A stretch of DNA of 64,000 nucleotides from SM23-73-3 sp964580215. Its GTDB lineage: Bacteria; Zixibacteria; MSB-5A5; SM1-73. The DNA is taken from positions 1 to 64,000 of the forward strand of contig CAZOJT010000006.1 in NCBI GenBank assembly GCA_964580215.1, given 5' to 3'. The notes under the pieces were generated by a model. It did no database searches. It worked only from the letters and a program-made list of their open reading frames with translations, and was not told the origin of the DNA. Positions 32,442-39,912 of this stretch are shown here, in pieces (position 1 is the first letter of the stretch; the number at the start of each line of letters is the position of its first letter). Made by a program: the position numbers and the translations under genes.

Positions 32442-32623
32442 ATGCGACAAGTAGTAGTTTATCATGGTGAAGATTGATACTGGGTGGTGGAATGCCCCAG
32501 TCTTCCTGGATGTATCAGTCAAGGGAAAACCAAAGAAGAAACCACAGAAAACATCAGGGAACGATTCGAGGATACGTTTCTGACCTTGTGGAAAATGGGC
32601 TGACTTCGATGCTTCGGAAATAG
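32442..32623 (+). pseudogene. HicB-type antitoxin, stop and frameshift
   Basis: ATG 32442 reads MRQVVVYHGED, a TGA where GGA is expected, then YWVVECPSLPGCISQGKTKE, and after a one-base shift IRGYVSDLVENGLTSM. This is the HicB partial RNase H-fold antitoxin pattern. Two lesions make it a real pseudogene. It ends inside the repeat at 32611. Confidence 0.75.
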
Positions 32624-32670
32624 TCTCAAGATCCCCCGCAAAATGCGGGGGGGGGGGGGGATTCCCGAAG
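32611..32670. repeat. hicB-cluster separator, copy 1, with G14 tract
   Basis: CTTCGGAAATAGTCTCAAGA, then CCCCCGCAAAATGCGGG and a run of 14 G (32647-32660), closing ATTCCCGAAG. Copy 2 is at 33024. Confidence 0.8.
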
Positions 32671-32740
32671 TAATAGCAGAGTAAAAGTATCGACATTTCT
32701 TAACACCGAGGAATCAAAAGATTCAAAAGGAGCAAAGGGT

Positions 32741-33007
32741 ATGAGATTTACATTAACTCATTATATCAATAGTGCTCTGTCTTATGCAGAATACGAAAAA
32801 TTAGAGGACGGGTCTTATGCCGGACGAATCCCCAAATGCAAGGGGGTAATCGCCTTCGCTAAAACTCTGAAAGAGTGCGAAGACCATCTGCGCTCCACTC
32901 TGGAGGATTGGATACTTGTGGGACTGAAATTGGGTCATAGACTTCCGGTGATAAACGGCATAAACCTGAATCGGAGACCTAAGCGTGAGTCAGTGGGTAC
33001 CAAGTAA
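32741..33007 (+). CDS. hicB: HicB-family antitoxin
   Basis: 88 residues, SD AAGGAGC. FTLTHYINSALSYAEYEKLEDGSYAGRIPKCKG-type start, then FAKTLKECEDHLRSTLEDWI, the HicB fold; no C-terminal DNA-binding domain. No hicA toxin gene is adjacent. Lies between two copies of the hicB-cluster separator. It may be an orphan or act on a toxin elsewhere. Confidence 0.75.
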   Translation: MRFTLTHYINSALSYAEYEKLEDGSYAGRIPKCKGVIAFAKTLKECEDHLRSTLEDWILVGLKLGHRLPVINGINLNRRPKRESVGTK

Positions 33008-33023
33008 AAAAGCGAATTTCTGA

Positions 33024-33080
33024 TACTTGGGGAATAGTCTCAAGATCGCCCGCAAAAGGCGGGGGAGGGAATTCCCGAAG
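33024..33080. repeat. hicB-cluster separator, copy 2
   Basis: ACTTGGGGAATAGTCTCAAG, CGCCCGCAAAAGGCGGG, then ATTCCCGAAG. Similarity to copy 1 continues for about 35 bases downstream. Confidence 0.8.
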
Positions 33081-33191
33081 CAAAGGTGGATTAATAGCAT
33101 TGGCATTTCCTTCAGGATGAATCCTAATGCCGATACATCAAAGAGATGCCAAAATCGAGTCAAAAAGCAATTTTGCCAGCCGGGAGGAAAA

Positions 33192-33584
33192 ATGAATTGG
33201 CGCGAGATACAAAAGAAAGCGATTGCTGCTTTCAATAAAGAGAATAGGACAAAGGCAAGTATAAAAAAGGACGTGAAGGTCGGGTCTGTTACACATGAGT
33301 TCGATCTTTTTGAAAAAGGGAAACTCGCCGGAGGAGTAACGACTGGAAAGTGGAAAACCTCTGGTGGAAAGAGTAATACCGGAGCGAAGGACCACGCCAC
33401 GGCCGAATTGTTGTGGTTAGATCTGATTAAAACAGTTAAACGAAAGGTGCTAATTCTAACAGACCACTATATGGTTGATGGACTATTCAACCGGTTTCGG
33501 AACGCAGGCTTCAGCAAACAGATAGAAATATGGCATTTTGATCCACGATCAGGCAGGATTTCCCACAAACGGAATTTGAAATGA
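33192..33584 (+). CDS. Putative PD-(D/E)XK nuclease-like protein
   Basis: 130 residues from ATG 33192 (GGGAGG upstream; the frame before it is repeat). VGSVTHEFDLFEKGKLAGGV with a following TGKWKTSGGKSNTGAKDHAT and LWLDLIKTVKRKVLILTD resemble the compact restriction-endonuclease fold found in orphan nuclease-like proteins. The catalytic Lys is not certain. It follows the hicB separator. No partner recognised. Confidence 0.5.
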   Translation: MNWREIQKKAIAAFNKENRTKASIKKDVKVGSVTHEFDLFEKGKLAGGVTTGKWKTSGGKSNTGAKDHATAELLWLDLIKTVKRKVLILTDHYMVDGLFNRFRNAGFSKQIEIWHFDPRSGRISHKRNLK

Positions 33585-33673
33585 AGGTTGGACTCGACAT
33601 AGAGGCGGCGTACCTATAATCGAATTGAGTTGTTCTGCTGTAATATAGATCTGGAAAAACTTGGAGGTTTAAG

Positions 33674-35377
33674 ATGGAATACAAACCAGTAAAAGCGCCA
33701 AGGGGCAATGTCATCTCCTGCAAGGGATGGCCGCAGGAGGCGGCTTTGAGGATGCTCAATAATAATCTGGATGAGGAGGTGGCGGAAAAACCGCAGGAGT
33801 TGATCATCTACGGCGGCTCAGGAAAAGCCGCCCGTAACTGGGAATGTTATCATGCCATCGCCGAAAGTCTCAAGAATCTGGAAAATGACGAGACTCTTTT
33901 GATTCAATCGGGCAAACCGGTGGGGATATTCAAAACTCACCCCTATGCGCCGAGAGTTCTGATCGCAAATTCTCTTCTTGTCCCTGCCTGGGCAACCTGG
34001 GAAAAGTTCAGGGAACTGGAGAGACTGGGACTGATCATGTTCGGGCAGATGACCGCAGGAAGCTGGATATACATAGGCACTCAGGGAATTTTGCAGGGGA
34101 CTTATGAGACTTTGGCAAGCCTGGCGAAAAAACACTTCAGCGGTGATCTTACCGGTAAATTCGTGCTCACCGGAGGCATGGGAGGAATGGGTGGTGCTCA
34201 ACCTTTAGCTGTTACTATGAATGGTGGAGCCATCCTGGATGTGGAGGTAGACAAAGATAGGATTGAAAGGCGTTTGAAAAACGGATACTGTGAGAAGATG
34301 ACTGATAGTTTGGATGAGGCGCTCACCTGGGTTCTGAAAGCCAAAGAGAAAGGAAAACCTCTTTCCGTCGGTTTGGTGGGAAATTGTGCCGAGACTCATC
34401 CGGAGATTCTTAAAAGAGGAATAATCCCGGATGTGGTCACCGACCAGACCAGCGCCCATGATGAGTTAAATGGATACATTCCTGCCGGCATTCCATACCA
34501 AGAGGCGCTGGTGCTGAGGAAGGAAAATCCTGAAGATTATATAAAAAGGTCCATGGAGTCGATGGCTATCCATGTTCAAGCCATGTTGGGTTTCTTAAAA
34601 CAGGGAGCGGTGGTTTTCGATTATGGAAATAATTTAAGAGGTCAGGCACAAAAAGCCGGAATCAAAGATGCGTTTGCTTATCCCGGATTTGTCCCCGCCT
34701 ACATTCGTCCCTTATTCTTTGAAGGAAAAGGTCCTTTCCGATGGGTGGCGCTTTCCGGCGACCCGGAGGATATTGCCCTAACTGACAAGGTGGTGTTGAG
34801 GGAGTTCAAGCAGGATGAGCCTTTGACTCGCTGGATCAAGCTTGCTCGAAAGAAGGTTAAGTTCCAGGGATTGCCGGCTCGAATCTGCTGGCTGGGATAT
34901 GGTGAAAGGGCGCATTTCGGCGACATCATCAATCGTATGGTCAAGCGGGGAAGGCTGAAAGCTCCCATCGTGATCGGCAGAGACCATTTGGATTGTGGTT
35001 CGGTGGCTTCTCCCTTCAGGGAGACCGAAGGGATGAAGGACGGCTCAGATGCCATTGCTGATTGGCCCATATTAAATGGGCTTTTAAATGCAGTATCCGG
35101 CGCCTCCTGGGTTTCCGTTCATCACGGCGGAGGAGTGGGAATCGGCAACTCCATCCATGCGGGAATGGTGATAGTGGCGGATGGGTCTAAGGAGATGAAA
35201 TTAAGATTGGAAAGAGTTTTAACCAACGATCCGGGAATCGGCATCGCCCGCCACGTAGATGCAGGTTACGATGGGGCAATCAAGGTCGCCCAGGAAAAGG
35301 GAATAAATATCCCCATGTTGAAAGCAGAAGAAAAACCAGAAGATGTAGAAGAAATGTTAAAAGAAGAAGGAGCATAA
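33674..35377 (+). CDS. hutU: Urocanate hydratase
   Basis: 567 residues, SD GGAGG before ATG. Converts urocanate to 4-imidazolone-5-propionate, second step of histidine degradation, with tightly bound NAD+. GGMGGMGGAQPLA is the NAD loop; RICWLGYGERAHFGD contains the active-site Cys at residue 405, matching the family Cys. QMTAGSWIYIGTQGILQGTYET is another family block. Full length. hutI follows after about 240 bases of repeats; hutH is not in the window. Confidence 0.97.
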   Translation: MEYKPVKAPRGNVISCKGWPQEAALRMLNNNLDEEVAEKPQELIIYGGSGKAARNWECYHAIAESLKNLENDETLLIQSGKPVGIFKTHPYAPRVLIANSLLVPAWATWEKFRELERLGLIMFGQMTAGSWIYIGTQGILQGTYETLASLAKKHFSGDLTGKFVLTGGMGGMGGAQPLAVTMNGGAILDVEVDKDRIERRLKNGYCEKMTDSLDEALTWVLKAKEKGKPLSVGLVGNCAETHPEILKRGIIPDVVTDQTSAHDELNGYIPAGIPYQEALVLRKENPEDYIKRSMESMAIHVQAMLGFLKQGAVVFDYGNNLRGQAQKAGIKDAFAYPGFVPAYIRPLFFEGKGPFRWVALSGDPEDIALTDKVVLREFKQDEPLTRWIKLARKKVKFQGLPARICWLGYGERAHFGDIINRMVKRGRLKAPIVIGRDHLDCGSVASPFRETEGMKDGSDAIADWPILNGLLNAVSGASWVSVHHGGGVGIGNSIHAGMVIVADGSKEMKLRLERVLTNDPGIGIARHVDAGYDGAIKVAQEKGINIPMLKAEEKPEDVEEMLKEEGA

Positions 35378-35424
35378 TTATAATGTGAGCGGTAGCCGCA
35401 GGCTTCAGCCTGCGTAAAAGTCTT

Positions 35425-35500
35425 GTGTCCGCCAGGTCCCCAGACCTGGCGGAATGATGTTGTCTTTGTCTTCTGTCGGGTCAGGGGACCCGACAGGCAC
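35425..35500. repeat. GTGTCCGCCAGG/CTGTCGGGTC double hairpin
   Basis: CCGCCAGGTC/GACCTGGCGG hairpin, 20-base linker, CTGTCGGGTC/GACCCGACAG hairpin, outer GTG/CAC. This is the empty form of the 52201 copy. Confidence 0.85.
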
Positions 35501-35616
35501 GTAAAAAGCCCAAACTGGAGTGCACCAGCTTACTGGTGCTTCAGGCATAGGAATCCCGCCGTTGGCGGGATGGCTGTAAAGGTTCGTCCCTACATCTTAC
35601 CATATAGACAGTTGAT

Positions 35617-36885
35617 ATGAATTCGATCAGTTTAATCATCCGGAATGCCCGACAGCTTCTGACCTTGGAATCAGATCAGAAAGGTCCCCGGACAGGCGTG
35701 CACATGGAGGATGTGGGGCTTATTGAAGATGGAGCGGTGGCGATCTCTGAAGGCAAGATCGTTGCGGTGGGAAAAACTGAAGAGGTTCTGGGACAAATCA
35801 AAATTGATAAGGAAACCAAAGTCATCGATGCCAAGAACAAGGTTGTTCTTCCCGGATTTGTTGATTGTCATACTCATCCGGTCTTTGCTGAAACCAGAGA
35901 AGAAGAATTCGAGATGAGGATAAAGGGAAAGAGCTATCAGGAAATAGCCGCCGGTGGGGGTGGAATAAAATCCAGCGTGAAAGCTTTAAGATCAAAATCC
36001 AAACAAGAGCTAATCCAACTGACTCTGCCCCGACTTGACATGATACTCTCGTACGGAACCACCACCATCGAAGCCAAAAGCGGATATGGTCTCTCGTTGG
36101 AAGATGAGATCAAGATGCTGGAGGTGATAGAGGAGCTGAATCGAATTCACCCTATCGATCTTGTTCCCACATTCTTAGGGGCGCATGAGGTGCCGGAGGA
36201 ATACAAAGATAGAAGGAATGAATATATCGAATTGATTATCGAGAAAATGATCCCCGAGGTAGCGAAAAGAAAATTAGCCGTCTTCTGTGATATCTTCTGC
36301 GAAAAGGGAGTTTTTGATATAGAGGAATCAAGAAAGATTTTGACTGCTGCTAAGAATCATGGATTTAAGCTCAAACTTCATGCGGATCAACTCACGTCTT
36401 TGGGGGGTGCAAAACTTGCTGCTCAACTGGGCGCTGTCTCGGCTGATCACTTGGAGTTCATAGACGAAGAAGGAATCCAGATGATGAAGAAGTCGGATGT
36501 GATTGGGGTTTTACTGCCGGGAGCCTGTTTCGGATTGGGGATAAGAGATTATCCGCCCGCTCGGAAAATGATAGATGAAGGTATACCTGTGGCATTAGCC
36601 ACCGATTTCAATCCGGGAAGCTCCATGACCGAATCGGTGCCAATCATCTTGAGCTTAGCCTGCCAGATGATGAGGATGACGCCAGCAGAGGCAATAACTG
36701 CATCAACGATAAACTCCGCCTACGCCGTAGATAAGGCGAATGAAGTGGGAAGCATAGAAGTAGGGAAGAAGGCAGACCTGGTCATCTGGAATGTTCAAAA
36801 TTATAAAGAGATTCCATATCATTACGGGGTAAATTTGGTCGATCAGGTGATAAAAGATGGGAAAGTAATTCCCTCTCCCCTCTGA
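35617..36885 (+). CDS. hutI: Imidazolonepropionase
   Basis: 422 residues. Amidohydrolase that opens imidazolone propionate to formiminoglutamate, third step of histidine degradation. Metal site starts at DCHTHPVFA (H85, H87); GGGGIKSSVKALR, KSGYGLSLEDEIKMLEV, KLHADQLTSLGGAKLAAQLGA and ATDFNPGSSM are family blocks. Full length. The last four residues and stop (PSPL-stop) are encoded by the edge of the repeat at 36871. Confidence 0.96.
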   Translation: MNSISLIIRNARQLLTLESDQKGPRTGVHMEDVGLIEDGAVAISEGKIVAVGKTEEVLGQIKIDKETKVIDAKNKVVLPGFVDCHTHPVFAETREEEFEMRIKGKSYQEIAAGGGGIKSSVKALRSKSKQELIQLTLPRLDMILSYGTTTIEAKSGYGLSLEDEIKMLEVIEELNRIHPIDLVPTFLGAHEVPEEYKDRRNEYIELIIEKMIPEVAKRKLAVFCDIFCEKGVFDIEESRKILTAAKNHGFKLKLHADQLTSLGGAKLAAQLGAVSADHLEFIDEEGIQMMKKSDVIGVLLPGACFGLGIRDYPPARKMIDEGIPVALATDFNPGSSMTESVPIILSLACQMMRMTPAEAITASTINSAYAVDKANEVGSIEVGKKADLVIWNVQNYKEIPYHYGVNLVDQVIKDGKVIPSPL

Positions 36886-37092
36886 GAGTGTGTCATAATG
36901 TCATTCTGAGGCGTTAGCCGAAGAATCTCGATCCGAAGGATTAATCCTTCGGATCGATTTTGCAACTTATTGTAACTACGAGATTCTTCGCTTCGCCCAG
37001 ACGAGCAGACGCTCCCGTCTGGGGGCGAGCGTCCGCTCGCTCAGAATGACAGAAGCAGGTTTTTGAGAATTGTGACAAAGTCTGAGAGGGGA
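36871..37092. repeat. Long GTCATTCTGAG repeat, filled copy
   Basis: Matches 52459-52607 base for base over most of its length but carries two extra palindromes: a perfect 26-base one at 36930-36955 and a 44-base CCAGACGAGC... one at 36997-37040. Confidence 0.9.
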
Positions 37093-37233
37093 GAGAGATA
37101 AAGGGTGAGGGGGAAAGTTGAACGATAATTCAAAATACAAAATGAAAAATGCAAAATCTCAAATCAAAGTTCAAAATTTTAGGAAGGGATAATAGTCGAG
37201 CACACGAAATGATTACAGAAGGATAAGCCGAAA

Positions 37234-37335
37234 ATGACTTTTTATTAGGAGATATTCCGAGAATTCCAAAAGCAAAAAGTAAAATATGTGCTGGTAAGTG
37301 GAATCGCGGTTAATCTTCTTGGTTTCAGTTCGTAG
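37234..37335 (+). pseudogene. 5' fragment of nucleotidyltransferase gene
   Basis: Reads MTFY, stop, EIFREFQKQKVKYVLVSGIA and VNLLG, nearly the same as the start of the intact gene at 39059, including about 15 upstream bases. It breaks off exactly where the separator GTAGGTCAGGAGC begins at 37332. Confidence 0.85.
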
Positions 37336-37359
37336 GTCAGGAGCCCCGTGCTCCTGACA
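37332..37359. repeat. Cassette separator, first hairpin only
   Basis: GTAGGTCAGGAGC-CCCGT-GCTCCTGAC. Abuts the truncated nucleotidyltransferase. Confidence 0.85.
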
Positions 37360-37424
37360 TCACTCTGGCTCGGAACAAAAGGTAACGATGTCGGTAGACG
37401 AAAAGGATGGCACAAGCATTTCTG

Positions 37425-37463
37425 TTGACAAATAAGCAACAATGGTATATAATCATTATATAC
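37425..37463 (+). promoter_or_regulatory. Consensus promoter and palindromic operator of brnTA copy 2
   Basis: TTGACA (37425-37430), 17-base spacer, TATAAT (37448-37453). A perfect palindrome GTATATAAT-C-ATTATATAC at 37445-37463 covers the -10 box. BrnA-type antitoxins repress their own operon, so this is the likely operator. Confidence 0.75.
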
Positions 37464-37477
37464 AACAGGAGTCTCAG

Positions 37478-37765
37478 ATGGAGATATTTTCACAAGTTAA
37501 GGGCTTTGAATGGGATGAAAGGAATATAAATAAAAACTGGGAGAAGCATAAAGTTACCCATTTGGAATGTGAAGAAATCTTCTTCAATGAACCACTTATA
37601 GTTCAGCAGGATAAGACACATTCAACATCTGAGGAACGGTATTTCGCGTTGGGAAAAACAGATAGAGGGCGAGTGCTTTTTGTTGTATTCACAATAAGAG
37701 GCGATAAAATAAGAGTTATTTCAGCCAGAGATGCAAGTAAAAAAGAGAGGAGATACTATAAATGA
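37478..37765 (+). CDS. brnT: BrnT-family toxin, second copy
   Basis: 95 residues from ATG 37478 (AGGAG upstream). FEWDERNINKNWEKHKVTHLE, then RYFALGKTDRGRVLFVVFTI and RVISARDASKKERRYY, the BrnT ribonuclease pattern. Overlaps the antitoxin start by four bases (ATGA). Only distantly similar to the first copy at 28501. Confidence 0.88.
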   Translation: MEIFSQVKGFEWDERNINKNWEKHKVTHLECEEIFFNEPLIVQQDKTHSTSEERYFALGKTDRGRVLFVVFTIRGDKIRVISARDASKKERRYYK

Positions 37766-38046
37766 AAACCCTAAAAAAGATACCAAAATTTAAAAGTGAA
37801 AAAGAGGAATTCGAATTTTGGTCAACCCATGATTCGACCAAATATGTTGATTTTTCAAAAGGGAAGAGGGTAGCATTTTCAAATTTGAAACCTTCGGTTA
37901 GGACAGTGTCCGTCAGGTTGCCCGAATCTCTTATAGCATATTTGAAGGTGTTGGCGAATAAGCGAGACATACCGTATCAGTCGTTAATGAAAATGTTTTT
38001 GATTGAGAGAATACAAAAAGAACTTCATGCTACTAGGCATTCTTAG
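37762..38046 (+). CDS. brnA: BrnA/CopG-type antitoxin, second copy
   Basis: 94 residues. KIPKFKSEKEEFEFWSTHDS is the toxin-wrapping N-terminus; VRTVSVRLPESLIAYLKVLANKRDIPYQSLMKMF is the ribbon-helix-helix, probably binding the palindrome at 37445. The TAG stop lies in the first bases of the following separator. Confidence 0.85.
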   Translation: MKTLKKIPKFKSEKEEFEFWSTHDSTKYVDFSKGKRVAFSNLKPSVRTVSVRLPESLIAYLKVLANKRDIPYQSLMKMFLIERIQKELHATRHS

Positions 38047-38112
38047 GTCAGACGCTCTGTACTCCTGCCTGGCACGGTTCATTTGTCAGGTGCGCAGGGG
38101 ACCTGACATACG
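38043..38112. repeat. Cassette separator
   Basis: TTAGGTCAGACGC... CCTGGCAC, linker with ATTTGTCAGGT, GCGCAGGGGACCTGACATAC. Supplies the stop codon of the upstream gene. Confidence 0.8.
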
Positions 38113-38134
38113 AGGCTACGCTAGGAGGAAATAA

Positions 38135-38980
38135 ATGTCAGACAGAATTGAAAGACTGAATATTCCATATGACCAGATAAGGAGCCTTATACTGGAGTAT
38201 CTTAAGAACAACCACGATACTCAATACATTGATATATGCAATGGTGTTGCTCAAATTGCCGTGGATCGAAAAATTGTTCACCATCCGCACCCAGGTACAG
38301 TAGTCTACGGTGCTACATACTCCTTGCAGAAAGACGACGAGGAGCTTGTGAGAGAAATAATTTGGGATTTGATAATTGAAAGAGTTCTTACAATCGGTAT
38401 CGACAGTGCAAGCTCTAATTGGCCTTTTCTAAAGTTGACGGCGTATGGTCATAGTATCGTCAACAGCCAAAAGCCTATTCCTCATGATCCTTCTGGTTAT
38501 TTAGGTAGAATAAAAGAAGAAATTCCAAATATTGATGAAGTTATTTATAAGTACTTGGAAGAAAGCATCCACACCTACAATATAGGAGCACATCTTTCTG
38601 CTTCGGTTACTTTGGGTTGCGCTTCCGAAAAAGCTTTGCTTCTGTTGATTGAAAGTTACACCAATTCTATAAAGGATTCTACAAAGCAAGAATCATTCAG
38701 AAATAAAGTTCAAGGCCGCATGATAAAACGACAATATGAGGAATTCTCAAAAGCCATTACTGCTCACCTGGGTTCATTACCAAAAGAGTTGTCTGATAAC
38801 ATAACAACAATTCTATTAGGTGTCTTTGAGATGATACGTAATAATAGAAATGACGCTGGACACCCAACCGGCAAGGTAATTAAGAAAGAGCAAATATTCG
38901 CTTATTTGCAGGTTTTCATCGAGTATTGTAAAAGGATTTATGGCTTAATTAATTATTATGAAAATGTTGAATGGTCGTAG
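38135..38980 (+). CDS. HEPN-like domain protein in cassette
   Basis: 281 residues, SD AGGAGG. C-terminal helical domain (SASVTLGCASEKALLLLIESY, then FEMIRNNRNDAGHPTG) carries R238-x4-H243, the Rx4-6H motif of HEPN ribonucleases and abortive-infection proteins. The first 120 residues form a separate alpha/beta region (YDQIRSLILEYLKNN, VVYGATYS). HEPN proteins often pair with minimal nucleotidyltransferases, and a nucleotidyltransferase gene follows, but a separator lies between. The TAG stop is inside that separator. Confidence 0.55.
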   Translation: MSDRIERLNIPYDQIRSLILEYLKNNHDTQYIDICNGVAQIAVDRKIVHHPHPGTVVYGATYSLQKDDEELVREIIWDLIIERVLTIGIDSASSNWPFLKLTAYGHSIVNSQKPIPHDPSGYLGRIKEEIPNIDEVIYKYLEESIHTYNIGAHLSASVTLGCASEKALLLLIESYTNSIKDSTKQESFRNKVQGRMIKRQYEEFSKAITAHLGSLPKELSDNITTILLGVFEMIRNNRNDAGHPTGKVIKKEQIFAYLQVFIEYCKRIYGLINYYENVEWS

Positions 38981-39005
38981 GTCAGCAGCTCCTGCTCCTG
39001 ACACT
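38977..39005. repeat. Cassette separator, first hairpin only
   Basis: GTAGGTCAGCAGCTCCTGCTCCTGACAC. Its GTAG gives the stop codon of the HEPN-like gene. Confidence 0.8.
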
Positions 39006-39058
39006 ATTCTGAGCCATAACGCCTTAGCGTAAAATGTAAATAAAAGGATAGTCCGAAA

Positions 39059-39556
39059 ATGATTTTTTATGAAGAAATATTCCAGGCGTTTCAAAAGCAA
39101 AAAGTAAAATATGTGCTGGTAGGTGGAATCGCTGTTAATCTTTTGGGAGCAATGCGAAGCACTGCTGACTTGGATCTCCTTGTCGAGATGAGCGATGAAA
39201 ATCTCAATAAGATCGTAAAGATTTTGAAAAAGCAAGGTTATAAGGTAAAACAACCAGTTGATCCCATGAAAATCGCAGATAGAAAGACAAGGGAGGAGTG
39301 GATCGAAAAGAAACACATGAAGGCTTTCAACTTCTACAAAGAGGATGAACTGAAAGAAGTAGACATAGTTATCGAATCACCCGTGTCTTTTGAGGGAGCT
39401 AAAAAGAGCGCACTTCGTATTAAAGTTGATGATTTAACGTTGCCGGTGATTTCTATGGAGAACTTAATCAAGATGAAAAAAAAGACAGGTCGCGCAATTG
39501 ATGATTTGGACATAGAAGAACTAACCAAGATAAAAAAGCTAAAGGATAGTCTATGA
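39059..39556 (+). CDS. Nucleotidyltransferase (MNT/DUF6036-like)
   Basis: 165 residues. VLVGGIAVNLLGAMRSTADLDLLVEM has the GG(22-23)...D37-x-D39 motif of polymerase-beta-type nucleotidyltransferases; EVDIVIESP may give the third acidic residue. Later VISMENLIKMKKKTGRAIDD matches the C-terminal block of AbiEii/DUF6036-type enzymes. Its stop overlaps the start of a 53-residue gene (ATGA at 39553), so they form a pair. A truncated copy lies at 37234. Confidence 0.75.
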   Translation: MIFYEEIFQAFQKQKVKYVLVGGIAVNLLGAMRSTADLDLLVEMSDENLNKIVKILKKQGYKVKQPVDPMKIADRKTREEWIEKKHMKAFNFYKEDELKEVDIVIESPVSFEGAKKSALRIKVDDLTLPVISMENLIKMKKKTGRAIDDLDIEELTKIKKLKDSL

Positions 39557-39714
39557 TTTTCGAATGGGAAACCGAAGAAGAACGGCTTTCGAGATTCATG
39601 AAGATACCACCCAAGAAGAAATTAGAGTGGCTTCGTCAGATGCATGAATTCATGGTCAAGGGCTCGTCAAAGCGCACTAAGATGATTCGATGGAAACTGA
39701 GGGAAATGCGTTAG
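39553..39714 (+). CDS. 53-residue partner of the nucleotidyltransferase
   Basis: ATG 39553 overlaps the nucleotidyltransferase stop by four bases. The protein reads MIFEWETEEERLSRFMKIPP and continues with KKLEWLRQMHEFMVKGSSKR and a basic end KMIRWKLREMR. It is small, charged and helical, the profile of a toxin-antitoxin partner. No family name recognised. It is too short for usual gene calling. Confidence 0.65.
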   Translation: MIFEWETEEERLSRFMKIPPKKKLEWLRQMHEFMVKGSSKRTKMIRWKLREMR

Positions 39715-39734
39715 ACATCAGAATATACGTTGAA

Positions 39735-39850
39735 TGAATTGTAAACCCCCTGTGATCCCCCTTATCAGGGGGGATTAGCTGGATTGTTCCCCTTTCCAGG
39801 GGGACCAGTTGGGTTTGTTCCCCTGACAAGGGGATGTAGGGGGTTCTAGA
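39735..39850. repeat. Branched CCCCCTG...AGGGGG repeat
   Basis: Outer AACCCCCT/AGGGGGTT arms enclose three hairpins of the ATCCCCC/GGGGGAT kind. Related to the CCCCC words in the 30521 and 50455 blocks. Confidence 0.65.
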
Positions 39851-39859
39851 GCAGACATC

Positions 39860-39893
39860 ATTTACGGATCAAGTGCGCAGGGCACCTGACCTA
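39860..39893. repeat. Cassette separator, second hairpin only
   Basis: ATTTACGGATCAAGTGCGCAGGGCACCTGACCTAT, the right-hand half of the separator; closes the second cassette group. Confidence 0.6.
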
Positions 39894-39912
39894 TAAGCTC
39901 AATTGCAGAATA

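Noticed and set aside
32133..32696. Minus-strand 187-codon open frame
   Set aside because: It covers the hicB pseudogene on the other strand, crosses the G14 tract and has no ribosome site or family pattern.
28146..39893. True integron attC sites
   Set aside because: The separators lack GTTRRRY/RYYYAAC core sites and no tyrosine recombinase is present; cassette layout is only an analogy.
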